This document shows, piece by piece, positions 16,350 to 25,418 of a DNA stretch of 38,327 nucleotides (its first letter is position 1; each line of letters begins with the position of its first letter). The position numbers and the translations under genes are program-made. The DNA comes from an uncultured Lachnospiraceae bacterium (GTDB lineage Bacteria; Bacillota; Clostridia; Lachnospirales; Lachnospiraceae), in contig CARUOB010000025.1 of NCBI GenBank assembly GCA_949076555.1, positions 1 through 38,327 of the forward strand. Reading direction: 5' to 3'. The notes below the pieces were generated by a model. That model was not told the DNA's origin. It was given only the letters and a program-made list of their open reading frames with translations, and did not search any database.

Positions 16350-17684
16350 TTACCTTCTCCTGTCAATCCCGGTACGCCTGTAGTAATCCGCCTTGTCCTT
16401 GTACATCAGCGCCTCCGCCGCAGCGAGCACGGCGCTGACTCCGGCTTCGCTTTTATTTGCCCAATCAGCGCCCACCGCCATATTGACGGAAGTCTCCGCC
16501 ATAATTTTTCTCAGGCGCGCAACCCGCTCCCTAAATTCCGTCTCTCCGATCCCCGCGCAGATCGCCAGCAGTTCATCTCCTCCGATGCGGAACAACTCGT
16601 AAGCGTCCCCGAACGCCTCCTTCATACACGCGGTGGCCGCAAGTATCAGGCGGTCTCCCGCCTCATGCCCCTCCGCATCGTTCACCCGCTTCAGTCCTGT
16701 GATATCCCCGTAAACGATTCCCACGTTCTCTCTACGCATATTTTCCGTATATTTTACCATGGCGTGACGGTTGCCGATCTGGGTGAGCTGATCCAGATAG
16801 GACATTCTCTCCAGATTTCTGACCAGATTCCGCATTTTCAGCAGGGACTCCATGAAGTGCCCCATGATCTGCAGCATATTGGAAATATAGTGTAAAGATT
16901 CCGACGGCGGGTTATCCACCCCGTAAAATCCGATTACTCTTCCGTCCTCATACAGCGGCACCACCGTAATCGAAGAAATATCCTGCTGTTTCAATATCTC
17001 ATATTGGAGCCGATTCTTGGTCCTGACGTCCTCTATATCAGCAATCACCACACACTTGTCCTCTGCAAAGAGACGGTACCATCCGTCGCAGACTTCCGGC
17101 GGGACATTCTGTAAATTATCCTTTTGCGGACTCACGCCGTTTGCCACCCACTCGTAAGTGTTGTCGTCGCCTCCCTGCTCGTTTTTCTCAAAAATATATA
17201 CCCGCTCACCGCCAAGCGCCTTACCCAGATACTCAATCGCAATTTTTAATGAAGTGTCCGGATCAGGTGCGAGCATAGCCGTCCGCAGCGCCTCGTTGAT
17301 CAGCGCCTCCCTGTTTTGATAGTCGCGGATGATCTCTTTTTGCTTGGTATCCGCACTGATATCAACGGCAATCTCGATACGCAGTTTTCTGCCGTCCCTC
17401 TCTATCACGGTATCCTTCACCAATATGTGTCTGTTGAAGACAGGATTGTAATAGCGCCACTCTTTAAACTGCCCCGGAACAAGTTCCCTGTTATTACAAA
17501 ACTCGCACGGCGCGGAAGCATTCTGCAGCACCTCATAGCACTTCTTGCCTCTGGTCTGTTCCAGAGAAGTGAGTCCGCAGATCGAAAGCGCTTTCTTATT
17601 CATATAAATAAATTCATAAGTGTCCACGTCCGCGACGTAGACCAGTTCATTCATGTTTTCAAAAAATTCCCATATGGGTTCCAT
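16350..17684 (-). CDS. PAS-GAF-GGDEF diguanylate cyclase-like protein
   Basis: The 444-aa protein has a PAS domain (about 1-115; YVADVDTYEFIYMNKKAL, with a CEFC pair), a GAF domain (about 135-285; YIFEKNEQGG, ITVVPLYEDGRVIGFYGVD) and a GGDEF domain (about 295-440; LDQLTQIGNRHAM, FRIGGDELLAI near 366). It should make cyclic di-GMP. The signature reads GGDEL instead of GGDEF, and the RxxD product-inhibition site just upstream is reduced to AFGD, so activity may be altered or not feedback-limited. There are no membrane segments, so it acts in the cytoplasm. AAAGGAG lies a little far (about 11 bases) from the ATG. It is probably its own unit, with a promoter at 17761 and a strong terminator. Confidence 0.9.
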   Translation of the reverse strand: MEPIWEFFENMNELVYVADVDTYEFIYMNKKALSICGLTSLEQTRGKKCYEVLQNASAPCEFCNNRELVPGQFKEWRYYNPVFNRHILVKDTVIERDGRKLRIEIAVDISADTKQKEIIRDYQNREALINEALRTAMLAPDPDTSLKIAIEYLGKALGGERVYIFEKNEQGGDDNTYEWVANGVSPQKDNLQNVPPEVCDGWYRLFAEDKCVVIADIEDVRTKNRLQYEILKQQDISSITVVPLYEDGRVIGFYGVDNPPSESLHYISNMLQIMGHFMESLLKMRNLVRNLERMSYLDQLTQIGNRHAMVKYTENMRRENVGIVYGDITGLKRVNDAEGHEAGDRLILAATACMKEAFGDAYELFRIGGDELLAICAGIGETEFRERVARLRKIMAETSVNMAVGADWANKSEAGVSAVLAAAEALMYKDKADYYRRTGIDRRR

Positions 17685-17760
17685 CTATCGTTATTCTCCT
17701 TTAGCAGACCATTGTCTCAGCTCCATGTAAACCAACGCAAAAACCGCAGAGACTGCGCTA

Positions 17761-17789
17761 ATTATATCACAGAGCAGACAACAAATCCA
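17761..17789 (-). promoter_or_regulatory. Likely promoter of the GGDEF gene
   Basis: TGATATAAT on the minus strand is an extended -10 (TATAAT at 17761-17766). A poor -35 (TGGATT, 17784-17789) lies 17 bases upstream. A small CGCAG/CTGCG hairpin follows inside the leader. Confidence 0.5.
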
Positions 17790-17798
17790 TTAAAAGAG

Positions 17799-19346
17799 TC
17801 ATGATAACCGATATATCCCCGCAGAACAGGGCGCCACCGCAAAGCCACCCTCCGTGCCTTCGATCTTTCCGCCTATCGTGTAGAGCGCTTCGCCCGGTTT
17901 TATCCCGCCGTTCAAAGGCTGCTTTCTGTCAGAAGGATTGATAATCACCAGCAGTTTTTCATTGTCGGATTTGCGGACAAACACGAGCGGGTAATTATCG
18001 CTCTGCAAGAACTCGATTTCCCCGTCGTTGCGAAGCGCCGCATGGGACTGCCTGAACGCGATCAGCCGTTTCACCTCACTGTAAAGGGAATCCGCATCCC
18101 CCATCTGCGCCGCTGCCGTCGGGCGATCCGGCGCGCTGTCCTGCGCCACATAAAGCATTTCCGGCTTCGCCGACGAAAACCCCGCATTCAGGGAATCATC
18201 CCACTGCATCGGAGAGCGGGAACCCGTCCGCTCATAGCCGCCCTCCACGGAAGCCAGCCCTTCCACATACCGCATGCCGATTTCATCGCCGTAATAGATA
18301 AAAGGCGCGCCCGGCATGGTCAGAAGAAAGGCAAATGCCAGCTTCATCTCCTCTTTGTCGAGCCGTCTTGCCAGTCTGTCCATATCGTGATTGCCCGAAG
18401 GAATGCAGATCAGCCCGCCGCAGGACTTATCATAGCTCTCCTGGTATTTCTCCCAAAACGCTTTGATATCCCCTTTTCCCCTTCTGGAAAACCAGGGCTC
18501 ATCGCAGCGGAACAGGTCATTGTAATGGGAAGGGCCGAAATGCAGCAGAAAATCCATGTGGAAGCCGCCCGCCAGAGACTTGTCCGGCTCGCCCCACTCG
18601 GAAACCATCACTGCCGCGGGAAATTCCTGATCGAGAAACGCCCGGATGTCCTGCCACAGCTTGATCGTGCCTTTTCCGTCCTCGTCGTTCTTCACAAGGG
18701 ACCCCGCCATGTCCACGCGGAACCCGTCGCAGCCCGCCAGAAGCCAGAAGCGCATCACATCCTTCATTGCCTCCCGCGTTGCCAGAGGCCCCGGCGCATC
18801 CATGGCCTGCTGCCATTTTTTCTCCGGGTTCGGTTTGTAGTATCCGTAATTTAACGCGGGCTGATGGGAAAAGAAATTGACCCCACATGCCCCTACGCGC
18901 TCCGATATCCCTTTCAGGGCGTTCATCCCGTCCGGCGCTTCCCATGTGTTGTCCGTCCACACATAGCGGTCCGTAAACTCGTTTCTCTCCGCTCTCATGG
19001 ATTCATGAAACCATTTGTGATTCACCGAAGTGTGGCCCGGCACCAGATCCAGAAGCACATGCATCTCCCTCTTATGCGCCTCCTTAAAAAGCCGCACCAG
19101 ATCCTCATTCGTCCCGTAGCGGGGCGCAACGGTAAAATAATCCTCCACATCGTAGCCCGCGTCATAAAAAGGCGACAAAAAACAAGGGTTCAGCCAGAGC
19201 GCATTACAGCCAAGTTCCTTAATATAGTCCAGTTTTTCAATAATGCCCTGCATATCCCCGATACCGTCAGCGTTGGTATCGTTAAAAGACTGCGGATAAA
19301 TTTCGTAAAATACTGCTGTGTTAAGCCAGTTCGGTCTACCTGCCAT
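17799..19346 (-). CDS. GH13 alpha-glucosidase / alpha-amylase family enzyme
   Basis: The 515-aa protein starts with WLNTAVFYEIYPQSFND, the usual opening of GH13 glucosidases. The catalytic set is present: nucleophile Asp in GFRVDMAG, acid/base Glu in VMVSEWGEP, and the third Asp in SGNHDMDR. GSRSPMQWDD is the RTPMQW-like motif of oligo-1,6-glucosidase and trehalose synthase relatives. No signal peptide, so it acts inside the cell on short alpha-glucans or on glycogen breakdown products. The exact linkage (alpha-1,4 or 1,6) cannot be read. GAGGAGG lies eight bases before the ATG. No sugar transporter is nearby. It probably has its own promoter. Confidence 0.9.
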   Translation of the reverse strand: MAGRPNWLNTAVFYEIYPQSFNDTNADGIGDMQGIIEKLDYIKELGCNALWLNPCFLSPFYDAGYDVEDYFTVAPRYGTNEDLVRLFKEAHKREMHVLLDLVPGHTSVNHKWFHESMRAERNEFTDRYVWTDNTWEAPDGMNALKGISERVGACGVNFFSHQPALNYGYYKPNPEKKWQQAMDAPGPLATREAMKDVMRFWLLAGCDGFRVDMAGSLVKNDEDGKGTIKLWQDIRAFLDQEFPAAVMVSEWGEPDKSLAGGFHMDFLLHFGPSHYNDLFRCDEPWFSRRGKGDIKAFWEKYQESYDKSCGGLICIPSGNHDMDRLARRLDKEEMKLAFAFLLTMPGAPFIYYGDEIGMRYVEGLASVEGGYERTGSRSPMQWDDSLNAGFSSAKPEMLYVAQDSAPDRPTAAAQMGDADSLYSEVKRLIAFRQSHAALRNDGEIEFLQSDNYPLVFVRKSDNEKLLVIINPSDRKQPLNGGIKPGEALYTIGGKIEGTEGGFAVAPCSAGIYRLS

Positions 19347-19375
19347 AGTAGATTCCTCCTCAGTTTTTTGATACT

Positions 19376-19404
19376 ATCATATCACACAGCAGTACTTCTT
19401 TACA
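19376..19404 (-). promoter_or_regulatory. Likely promoter of the GH13 gene
   Basis: On the minus strand TGTAAA (19399-19404) and TATGAT (19376-19381) are 17 bases apart, with TG one base before the -10. It lies in the 68-base gap after the membrane-protein gene. Confidence 0.5.
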
Positions 19405-19414
19405 TCCCTTTTTA

Positions 19415-20221
19415 CTATTGGATATAAATTTCAGAAGCGGTATCTTCCACACCGTTAATCTGCAGTCTGACATGCACTTTTCCATTCTCAAATGCATCCA
19501 AAGGGTATGCCAGCGGTTCGGAAAGATTTGTCACATCAACGGATTTTACGGTCTCTCCCTGTACCAGCCACAGGACGAGGCTTGCGCCCTCCGGCACTGT
19601 GCCGCAGGAAATATCCGCATAGAGAATCTGGGTGTCCGCGTCCGTGATCTCCATCGTCTTTTCTTTCACAAATCCTTCACTTGCGCTTACAAAATTCAGC
19701 TTCCAGACACCATTCCGATAGGTGCTGTAATCCAAAATCACACCCATGTTCCATACCCGCTCACCGGAAGCAACGTTTGTGTTGATGCCCTTTCCCGACG
19801 CCAGGCTGACGACAAACCCTGTCAGGCATACGAGCATAAGCGCCATACTCAGAATACCGGCAAAAAGAAATGTTATGTGATGCGTTCCCTGTTTTTCCAT
19901 CCTATGATTATCCTCCTTTTCGAACTTTGTTCCACATTCTTCACAATAATTTGAGGTTACCAAAATCCGGTGTCCGCAAGCCGGACATACCGTTTTCACT
20001 TCCGATCGGCGCAAAAAGTAAATCAGCAGTCCTATAAAAGGTGAAACTACAAAAACGACAACCGCCCACAGCACCGGATCGTCCCCCCGCCTTTTACAGT
20101 CCTGATATACCCACGCCGAAAAAAATGCGGAGGCGCACAGGGCAAAAAAGCTAAAACAAAAAATCAAAACGGGATACAACATGGAAAGACCGCTAAAGCC
20201 GCCGTTACTCAAAAAATTCAT
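19415..20221 (-). CDS. Zinc-ribbon membrane protein of the ECF sigma operon
   Basis: The 268-aa protein has three predicted membrane segments (about 15-38, 50-70 and 115-140). The stretch WVYQDCKRRGDDPVLWAVVV with PFIGLLIYFLRR resembles the two-helix PLDc_N-like family. A zinc ribbon follows in the cytoplasmic loop (CPACG, then CEECG at about 80-97). The last 125 residues after the third helix look like a beta-rich extracytoplasmic domain I do not recognise. Its ATG overlaps the stop of the preceding gene by four bases (ATGA), so translation is probably coupled. It could be a sensor or an effector controlled by the sigma factor; there is no direct evidence for either. Confidence 0.75.
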   Translation of the reverse strand: MNFLSNGGFSGLSMLYPVLIFCFSFFALCASAFFSAWVYQDCKRRGDDPVLWAVVVFVVSPFIGLLIYFLRRSEVKTVCPACGHRILVTSNYCEECGTKFEKEDNHRMEKQGTHHITFLFAGILSMALMLVCLTGFVVSLASGKGINTNVASGERVWNMGVILDYSTYRNGVWKLNFVSASEGFVKEKTMEITDADTQILYADISCGTVPEGASLVLWLVQGETVKSVDVTNLSEPLAYPLDAFENGKVHVRLQINGVEDTASEIYIQ

Positions 20222-20595
20222 ACCACTGCACCTCTTTTCTCCATGCGGATCGTAATTTCTTCTTTTATGTTGGTTCTTTTTATGCCTACCAGAGTGAGCA
20301 ATACCCCCGCTGCACCGACATAAAGGCAGCTGCCTGCGGCAAAATAGGATAAATAAATATTTTCAATGATAATGCGGGCCAAAAATGCCAGCAGAGAAAA
20401 TGTGAGCAAATTCAAAATCATCGGCAAATACCAAAGCGACAGTTTATGCATGGCAGGCTGTTTTTTCAGGACAGCTTCCTTCTGGTACAGCGCTGCTTTG
20501 AGTTTATGATCCAGTTCCGGGGGCGGCACATCCGCCATTTTCACGGAAGCCCGGATCGCCTCTTCTATTTCCGTATCAAAACGTTTATCTCCCAT
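20218..20595 (-). CDS. Two-helix membrane protein, candidate anti-sigma factor
   Basis: The 125-aa protein has an acidic and basic soluble N-terminus (RFDTEIEEAIRASVKMADVP) of about 50 residues, then two membrane helices (about 55-75 and 82-107) and a short basic tail. It starts within the last codons of the sigma gene: the chosen ATG at 20595 is nine bases after GGAGG and overlaps the sigma stop by 11 bases. This position, right after an ECF sigma, suits an anti-sigma factor, but the HxxxCxxC zinc motif is absent, so it would be an unusual one. I recognise no family. Confidence 0.65.
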   Translation of the reverse strand: MGDKRFDTEIEEAIRASVKMADVPPPELDHKLKAALYQKEAVLKKQPAMHKLSLWYLPMILNLLTFSLLAFLARIIIENIYLSYFAAGSCLYVGAAGVLLTLVGIKRTNIKEEITIRMEKRGAVV

Positions 20596-21109
20596 AACCG
20601 GCATCCTCCAATCTTTTTTTTATTATGTTTCTTCCCTTAAACAACCGACTCTTCACAGTGCCGGGCGGTTTCTTTAAAATGGCCGCGATCTGCTCTATGG
20701 AGCATTCCGAAAGGTAAAATAAAAGCAGCGGCACCTGCAATTTTTCCGGCAGCGTTTTCATGATTTGGCGAACCTGTAAAGCCAGCTCCTTTTGCAGATA
20801 ACTTTCTTCCATGTCCTCCTTCGCAGGCAGCACCGTCTCCATTTCCTCATCAAAATTGCCGCAGGGAGCAATTTCGTTTCGACGCGCCTGTTTCCTCCGA
20901 TCGCTTTTCCACAAGTGATACGCCAGAGAGAAAAACAGCGCTTTCGGGTTTTTCTCCCAGTCAAGCGTCCATTCTGTCTCTAACGCTTTCAGGAAAGTCT
21001 GCTGGTATAAGTCCTCGGCATCCGCCTTGTCCATGCAAAGTTTCAGGCTGAATCTGTATATATCCGTCCCGAACTCATCGATACATTTTTCTATTTCTCC
21101 CGCGTTCAC
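20585..21109 (-). CDS. ECF-type RNA polymerase sigma factor
   Basis: The 174-aa protein has region 2 at about 10-75 (KADAEDLYQQTFLKALE, ALFFSLAYHLWKSDRRKQAR) and region 4 at about 115-168 (LPEKLQVPLLLFYLSECSIE and KPPGTVKSRLFKGRNIIKK). The start is GTG, five or six bases after GGAGGTG. ECF factors read stress or envelope regulons. It heads a three-gene operon with two membrane proteins whose starts overlap the preceding stops. A candidate self-regulated ECF promoter lies just upstream. Confidence 0.92.
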   Translation of the reverse strand: MNAGEIEKCIDEFGTDIYRFSLKLCMDKADAEDLYQQTFLKALETEWTLDWEKNPKALFFSLAYHLWKSDRRKQARRNEIAPCGNFDEEMETVLPAKEDMEESYLQKELALQVRQIMKTLPEKLQVPLLLFYLSECSIEQIAAILKKPPGTVKSRLFKGRNIIKKRLEDAGYGR

Positions 21110-21138
21110 GTCTTCACCTCCCCTGCCTGTTCACCTTA

Positions 21139-21166
21139 TATTCGCCATGAATTTGCGTGAGGTTCA
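21139..21166 (-). promoter_or_regulatory. Candidate autoregulated ECF promoter
   Basis: On the minus strand TGAACC (21161-21166) and CGAATA (21139-21144) are 16 bases apart, a spacing and -35 shape close to the extracytoplasmic-stress class (TGAAAC / CGTA). It lies about 30 bases before the GTG start of the sigma gene. Confidence 0.45.
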
Positions 21167-21185
21167 TTTTTTCTCTAAAAATTTC

Positions 21186-21234
21186 AAAAAATACCGGAAG
21201 AGAACATGCTATGCCCTCGCTCCCGGTATTTTTT
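21186..21234 (-). terminator. Terminator downstream of mfd
   Basis: AAAAAATACCGG (21186-21197) and CCGGTATTTTTT (21223-21234) form a 12-bp perfect stem; on the minus strand the stem runs into T6. It lies between the end of mfd and the ECF sigma gene. Confidence 0.85.
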
Positions 21235-21308
21235 AGTTTGTCATTTTCATATACCGCATTCCCATGCAAGTGCATGGCGCGGCACATTCGGTAGTTTTCA
21301 TCATGCCG

Positions 21309-24300
21309 TCATTCCACCAGCACTTCCTCCATTCTCGAAAGCGCCTCCCCCGTCAGCATAAGCAATGTCTCCTCATCCTTCTCGATCATCCCACACTTCC
21401 TGTAATGGAGATAAAAGGTGGGATCACCCTTGGGGTCAAACCGCAGTCTTCCGCCGTAATCGCTTATGAGAAACGGAATGTTTTCCACCCGGATCGGCGC
21501 ATCCGGCCGCAGAGTAAAACTGATCCGCTCGTTCTTTCCCTTCACCTCCGGCATATACAGCCTGTGGGCGTGGGAGCGGATCAGCGCGATCCGCAGAAGA
21601 TTTCCCACCGACTTCGGAATCTGGCCGAACCGGTCGAGAAGCTCTTCCCGCATGTCGTCGCACTCCCGCTCGTTCTCTATCCCCGCGATCCGTTTATAGA
21701 TATCCAGCTTCTGCACTTCGTTCACAATGTATTCCGGCGGAATATAAGCGTCCACATCCAAATCCACGAGGGTGTTGAAATCCTCTATCACGGAAATGCC
21801 CTTCTTCGTCTTGACCGCCTCGTTTAACATTTTGCAGTAAAGATCATACCCCACCGCCTGCATATGGCCGTGCTGGCTTTTTCCCAGAAGGCTGCCAGCG
21901 CCGCGGATCTCTAAATCTCGCATGGCGATCTTAAAGCCGCTTCCCAGCTCCGTAAATTCCCGGATCGCCTCAAGCCGCTTCTCCGCCACTTCTTTAAGCA
22001 CCTTATCCCGCTTATACATAAGAAATGCGTAAGCGGTCCGGTTAGAGCGTCCCACGCGGCCCCTGAGCTGATAAAGCTGTGATAGACCCATCTGGTCGGA
22101 ATCGTGGATAATTATGGTATTTACGTTAGATATATCTAACCCCGTCTCGATGATGGTAGTGGATACCAGCACGTCGATCTCCCCGTTCACGAAATCAAAC
22201 ATGATCCGTTCCAGCTCCGCTTCCTTCATCTGTCCGTGGGCAAACGCCACATTGGTCTGAATCGGCAGCCTGTCCTCGGGCGCCTCCTCCAGCACACTCA
22301 TATCCCGGATACCCACCAGACTCATGTGGAGCGTCCGCGGAATGGGCGTCGCCGTCAATGTCAGCACGTCTATATTCTCTTTTAATTTTTTAATTTTTTC
22401 CTTATGGGTCACGCCGAAACGCTGTTCCTCATCGATGATCAAAAGCCCCAGATCTTTATATTCCACATCCGCGGACAGCACACGGTGGGTGCCGATGACG
22501 ATATCCACCATGCCCTTCTTCAAATCCGTGATCGTCTTTTTCTGCTCAGCGGCCGTGCGGAACCGGGAAAGCAGGTCGACCCGCACAGGGAAGTCCTTCA
22601 TTCTCTGTACAAAGGTGTGATAATGCTGCTGGGCCAGAATGGTGGTGGGCACCAGATAGACCACCTGTTTATTTTCCTGCACTGCCTTAAACGCCGCGCG
22701 GATGGCGATCTCCGTCTTTCCGTAACCCACGTCTCCGCAGACAAGACGGTCCATGATTTTCTCACTCTCCATGTCCTCCTTGGCGGCCGCGATGGCAAGA
22801 ACCTGATCCTCCGTCTCCTCGAAGGGAAACATCTCCTCGAACTCCCTCTGCCAGACCGTATCCGGCCCGTAGCAGTAGCCTTTTCCGTTCTGTCTGGCGG
22901 CATAAAGCTCCACCAGATCCCCGGCGATCTCCTCCACCGCCGTGCGCACCTTGGATTTGGTTCTGGACCACTCCTGTGTTCCCAGCTTATTTAACTTAGG
23001 TTTCGTGCCGCCGTCCGCCGAGGCATATTTCTGGATCACGTCAAGCCCTGTCGCCAGCACATAGAGGACACCGCCGTCCCGGTAGGAGATCTTCATGTAG
23101 TCTTTCACCACATGTTCCACTTCCACCTTCTCGATGCCCTGATAAACCCCCAGACCGTGGCTCTCGTGCACCACATAGTCTCCCACTTTCAGATCATTAA
23201 AGTCGTTGATCTTCTGGCCTTCGTATACTTTCTTCTTTCTCTTCTTCTTTTTCTGCGCGCCAAAAATATCGCTCTCCGCAATCACCATGAACTGCAGGAG
23301 CGGGTACTCAAACCCCTTGCGGACTCTCCCGTAAGCCGTCATCACTTCCCCGGGCTGCACCTCGCGCATGGGGTCTTCCGTATAAAAAGCGTTTACCTCC
23401 TGATCCCGCAAGTCCTCCGCCAGCCGTTTGGCGCGGGTCCGCGACCTGGAAAGCAGTAAAATGCGATAGCCCTTTTTCTTATAATTTTTTAAGTCCTTTA
23501 CCAGCGATTCAAAGCTGTTGTTATAGGAAGAAAGGCTTCTGGCCTGCACGGCAAACTTTTGCTCCGTCCTGATCAGCGGATTTTTTCCCTCCATAGAGGA
23601 AAGGCTCACAACACGGCGGTTTTCCAGTCCTGCCGCCACCGCTGCCGCCGAAAACAGAACGTCCATCTGTCCCGGCAGAATATAGCCCTTCTCCGCCCGG
23701 TGTGCCATGCTCTCCCGAAATTCCAGCTCCACCGCATCCACATGCTCCTTGATCCGCAGCGGCTCATCTAAAAAAACGCAGGCCCCCTCCCCCGCAAAAC
23801 TGTCCGCAAAGGACGATAGCTCCGGGAAAAAATAGCGCACATAGCTGTCCAGATTGATCGCATTATAAGAAATGCCAAGCTCGGTAAGTGCCTCGGTAAG
23901 CTCCCGGTTCTGCACTTCAATCCGGTGCGCCTCCTCGGTCTTCATTTGTTTTCTGAGCACTTCCGCCTGTTTCTTAGCCTCTTTTTGTATCTTTTTCAGT
24001 CCTGTCGAAAGTTCCTCTTTTGACAGAATAAGTTCCGTCGCCGGATAAATGGACACCGCCTCCAGCTTTTCAATGGAACGCTGGCTCAAAACATCAAAAC
24101 TGCGGATCGACTCCACCTCATCCCCCCACAGCTCGATTCTGTAGGGATTTTCCTCCGTCAGGTCAAAAATATCGACTATGCCGCCCCGAATACTAAACTG
24201 CCCGGGTTCCTCCACCTGATCGCATCTGACGTAGCCAAGCCCTGCCAAGTCACCCGCAAGTTCATGCTCCACCACGCAAGACTGCCTGTCTATGGATATG

Positions 24301-24707
24301 ACATACTGACGCCAGTCCTCCAGAGAGACCTGCGGTGCCATCAGCGCGTCAAAAGTGGTAACTACGGTAAGCGGCACGCCCTCCGCCATTCTGCGGAAAA
24401 CCTTGATCCGCTCCTTGGTGAGCTGATTGCCGTGAATGTCCGCCTGAAAGAAGATCAGATCCTTCGCCGGATATAGCATCACATTCCTGTCATAGAATTG
24501 ATAATCTTCATACAGTTCCTTTGCCCGCAGATCATTGAACGTGATAATCAGCTTCCGGCGGAATCCCTCGCCAAGCCCATAAATCATATGCAGTTTTTGG
24601 GAGTCCGCACAGCCGCTCAGTGCGGTGGAAGTCCTTCCTCTCGCAAGCAGCTCCCGTATCTCTTCATATTCCCCCAGCTCCGAAAGCGGGGCAAGTAATG
24701 CTCTCAT
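21309..24707 (-). CDS. mfd: Transcription-repair coupling factor Mfd
   Basis: The 1132-aa protein frees RNA polymerase stalled at lesions and recruits the UvrABC system. Domains in order: UvrB-like region (GQFSIRGGIVDIFD near residue 165-185), CarD-like RNA-polymerase-binding domain at about 490-560 (VGDYVVHESHGLGVYQGIE), RecG-type translocase (Walker A GDVGYGKTEIAIRAAF near 656, DEEQRFG near 755, LRGRVGRSNRTAYAF) and the C-terminal TRCF domain. Length is close to the usual 1150-1180. A run of lysines (QKKKKRKKK) just before the CarD-like part is a local peculiarity. It follows pth by 34 bases; the fin gene found between them in Bacillus is missing. Confidence 0.97.
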   Translation of the reverse strand: MRALLAPLSELGEYEEIRELLARGRTSTALSGCADSQKLHMIYGLGEGFRRKLIITFNDLRAKELYEDYQFYDRNVMLYPAKDLIFFQADIHGNQLTKERIKVFRRMAEGVPLTVVTTFDALMAPQVSLEDWRQYVISIDRQSCVVEHELAGDLAGLGYVRCDQVEEPGQFSIRGGIVDIFDLTEENPYRIELWGDEVESIRSFDVLSQRSIEKLEAVSIYPATELILSKEELSTGLKKIQKEAKKQAEVLRKQMKTEEAHRIEVQNRELTEALTELGISYNAINLDSYVRYFFPELSSFADSFAGEGACVFLDEPLRIKEHVDAVELEFRESMAHRAEKGYILPGQMDVLFSAAAVAAGLENRRVVSLSSMEGKNPLIRTEQKFAVQARSLSSYNNSFESLVKDLKNYKKKGYRILLLSRSRTRAKRLAEDLRDQEVNAFYTEDPMREVQPGEVMTAYGRVRKGFEYPLLQFMVIAESDIFGAQKKKKRKKKVYEGQKINDFNDLKVGDYVVHESHGLGVYQGIEKVEVEHVVKDYMKISYRDGGVLYVLATGLDVIQKYASADGGTKPKLNKLGTQEWSRTKSKVRTAVEEIAGDLVELYAARQNGKGYCYGPDTVWQREFEEMFPFEETEDQVLAIAAAKEDMESEKIMDRLVCGDVGYGKTEIAIRAAFKAVQENKQVVYLVPTTILAQQHYHTFVQRMKDFPVRVDLLSRFRTAAEQKKTITDLKKGMVDIVIGTHRVLSADVEYKDLGLLIIDEEQRFGVTHKEKIKKLKENIDVLTLTATPIPRTLHMSLVGIRDMSVLEEAPEDRLPIQTNVAFAHGQMKEAELERIMFDFVNGEIDVLVSTTIIETGLDISNVNTIIIHDSDQMGLSQLYQLRGRVGRSNRTAYAFLMYKRDKVLKEVAEKRLEAIREFTELGSGFKIAMRDLEIRGAGSLLGKSQHGHMQAVGYDLYCKMLNEAVKTKKGISVIEDFNTLVDLDVDAYIPPEYIVNEVQKLDIYKRIAGIENERECDDMREELLDRFGQIPKSVGNLLRIALIRSHAHRLYMPEVKGKNERISFTLRPDAPIRVENIPFLISDYGGRLRFDPKGDPTFYLHYRKCGMIEKDEETLLMLTGEALSRMEEVLVE

Positions 24708-24741
24708 GGTAACCTCTTTCTGTCTTTACAACTGATACTGC

Positions 24742-25335
24742 CTATTCTTCATCCTTTTTCGCCGGGCGTTTCCGCGCATTATACTGATTCATAGCTGCGT
24801 CAGGTCCCTCCGCAATCATTTTCTCGATAGCAAGCGCCGCGGTTCTTGCGCCCTCGTTCATCACTTCCCTCTCATCCGAAGAAAAATGACCCAGCACATA
24901 GTCCGCCAAATCCATCCTCGGCGGCTTTTCTCCCACGCCCATGCGCACCCGGATAAACTCGTCGTGCCCCAGATGCATGATGATATTTTTCAGGCCATTG
25001 TGTCCCCCGTCGCTTCCCCGCTTGCGGATGCGGATCTGACCCATATCGAGGCTCACGTCGTCCGAAATGACGATCAATTCGCTCTTCTCATCCACCTTAT
25101 AAAAGTCTATGACGCTGCGGATGCTCTCACCACTCAAATTCATATACGTCAGCGGCTTTACCAGAACCGTTTTCTGTCCTGCAACGATTCCCTTTCCGAT
25201 CACCGCTTTATGCTTCTTTTCACTCAGCACAATATCGTTCTTTTCCGCAATCGCGTCGATCACGTCAAAGCCGATGTTGTGTCTCGTATTCATATATTTT
25301 TTCTCCGGGTTTCCCAGACCTGCAATAATGTACAT
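24742..25335 (-). CDS. pth: Peptidyl-tRNA hydrolase
   Basis: The 197-aa protein has the Pth family residues: GLGNPEKKY with Asn9, TRHNIGF with catalytic His19, LTYMNLSG with the conserved Asn, and ISDDVSLDMG with the Asp partner, then GGHNGLKNI. It releases tRNA from drop-off peptidyl-tRNA in the cytoplasm. A CGAGGT site lies six bases before the ATG. The neighbourhood spoVG, small gene, pth, mfd resembles the Bacillus order spoVG ... pth, fin, mfd. The lysine-rich C-terminus (ARKRPAKKDEE) is an ordinary extension. Confidence 0.96.
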   Translation of the reverse strand: MYIIAGLGNPEKKYMNTRHNIGFDVIDAIAEKNDIVLSEKKHKAVIGKGIVAGQKTVLVKPLTYMNLSGESIRSVIDFYKVDEKSELIVISDDVSLDMGQIRIRKRGSDGGHNGLKNIIMHLGHDEFIRVRMGVGEKPPRMDLADYVLGHFSSDEREVMNEGARTAALAIEKMIAEGPDAAMNQYNARKRPAKKDEE

Positions 25336-25366
25336 AAATACCTCGATTCAAAAAATTTAGACATCA

Positions 25367-25407
25367 AAAAAGCAACCGCCGCTCACCAAAGTAGTTGGTT
25401 GCTTTTT
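25367..25407 (-). terminator. Terminator of the 63-aa gene
   Basis: GGTTGCTTTTT (25397-25407) pairs with AAAAAGCAACC (25367-25377) over 11 bp, giving T6 on the minus strand. It sits between the 63-aa gene and pth. Confidence 0.85.
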
Positions 25408-25418
25408 AGCTTCCCCGT

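Noticed and set aside
18042..18854. 270-codon plus-strand frame opposite the GH13 gene
   Set aside because: Antisense shadow of a gene with all catalytic motifs; no recognisable domain or ribosome site.
21262..21277. Small palindrome CCATGCAAGTGCATGG after mfd
   Set aside because: A 7-bp stem with a 2-base loop and no T-run; too little to call a terminator or operator.
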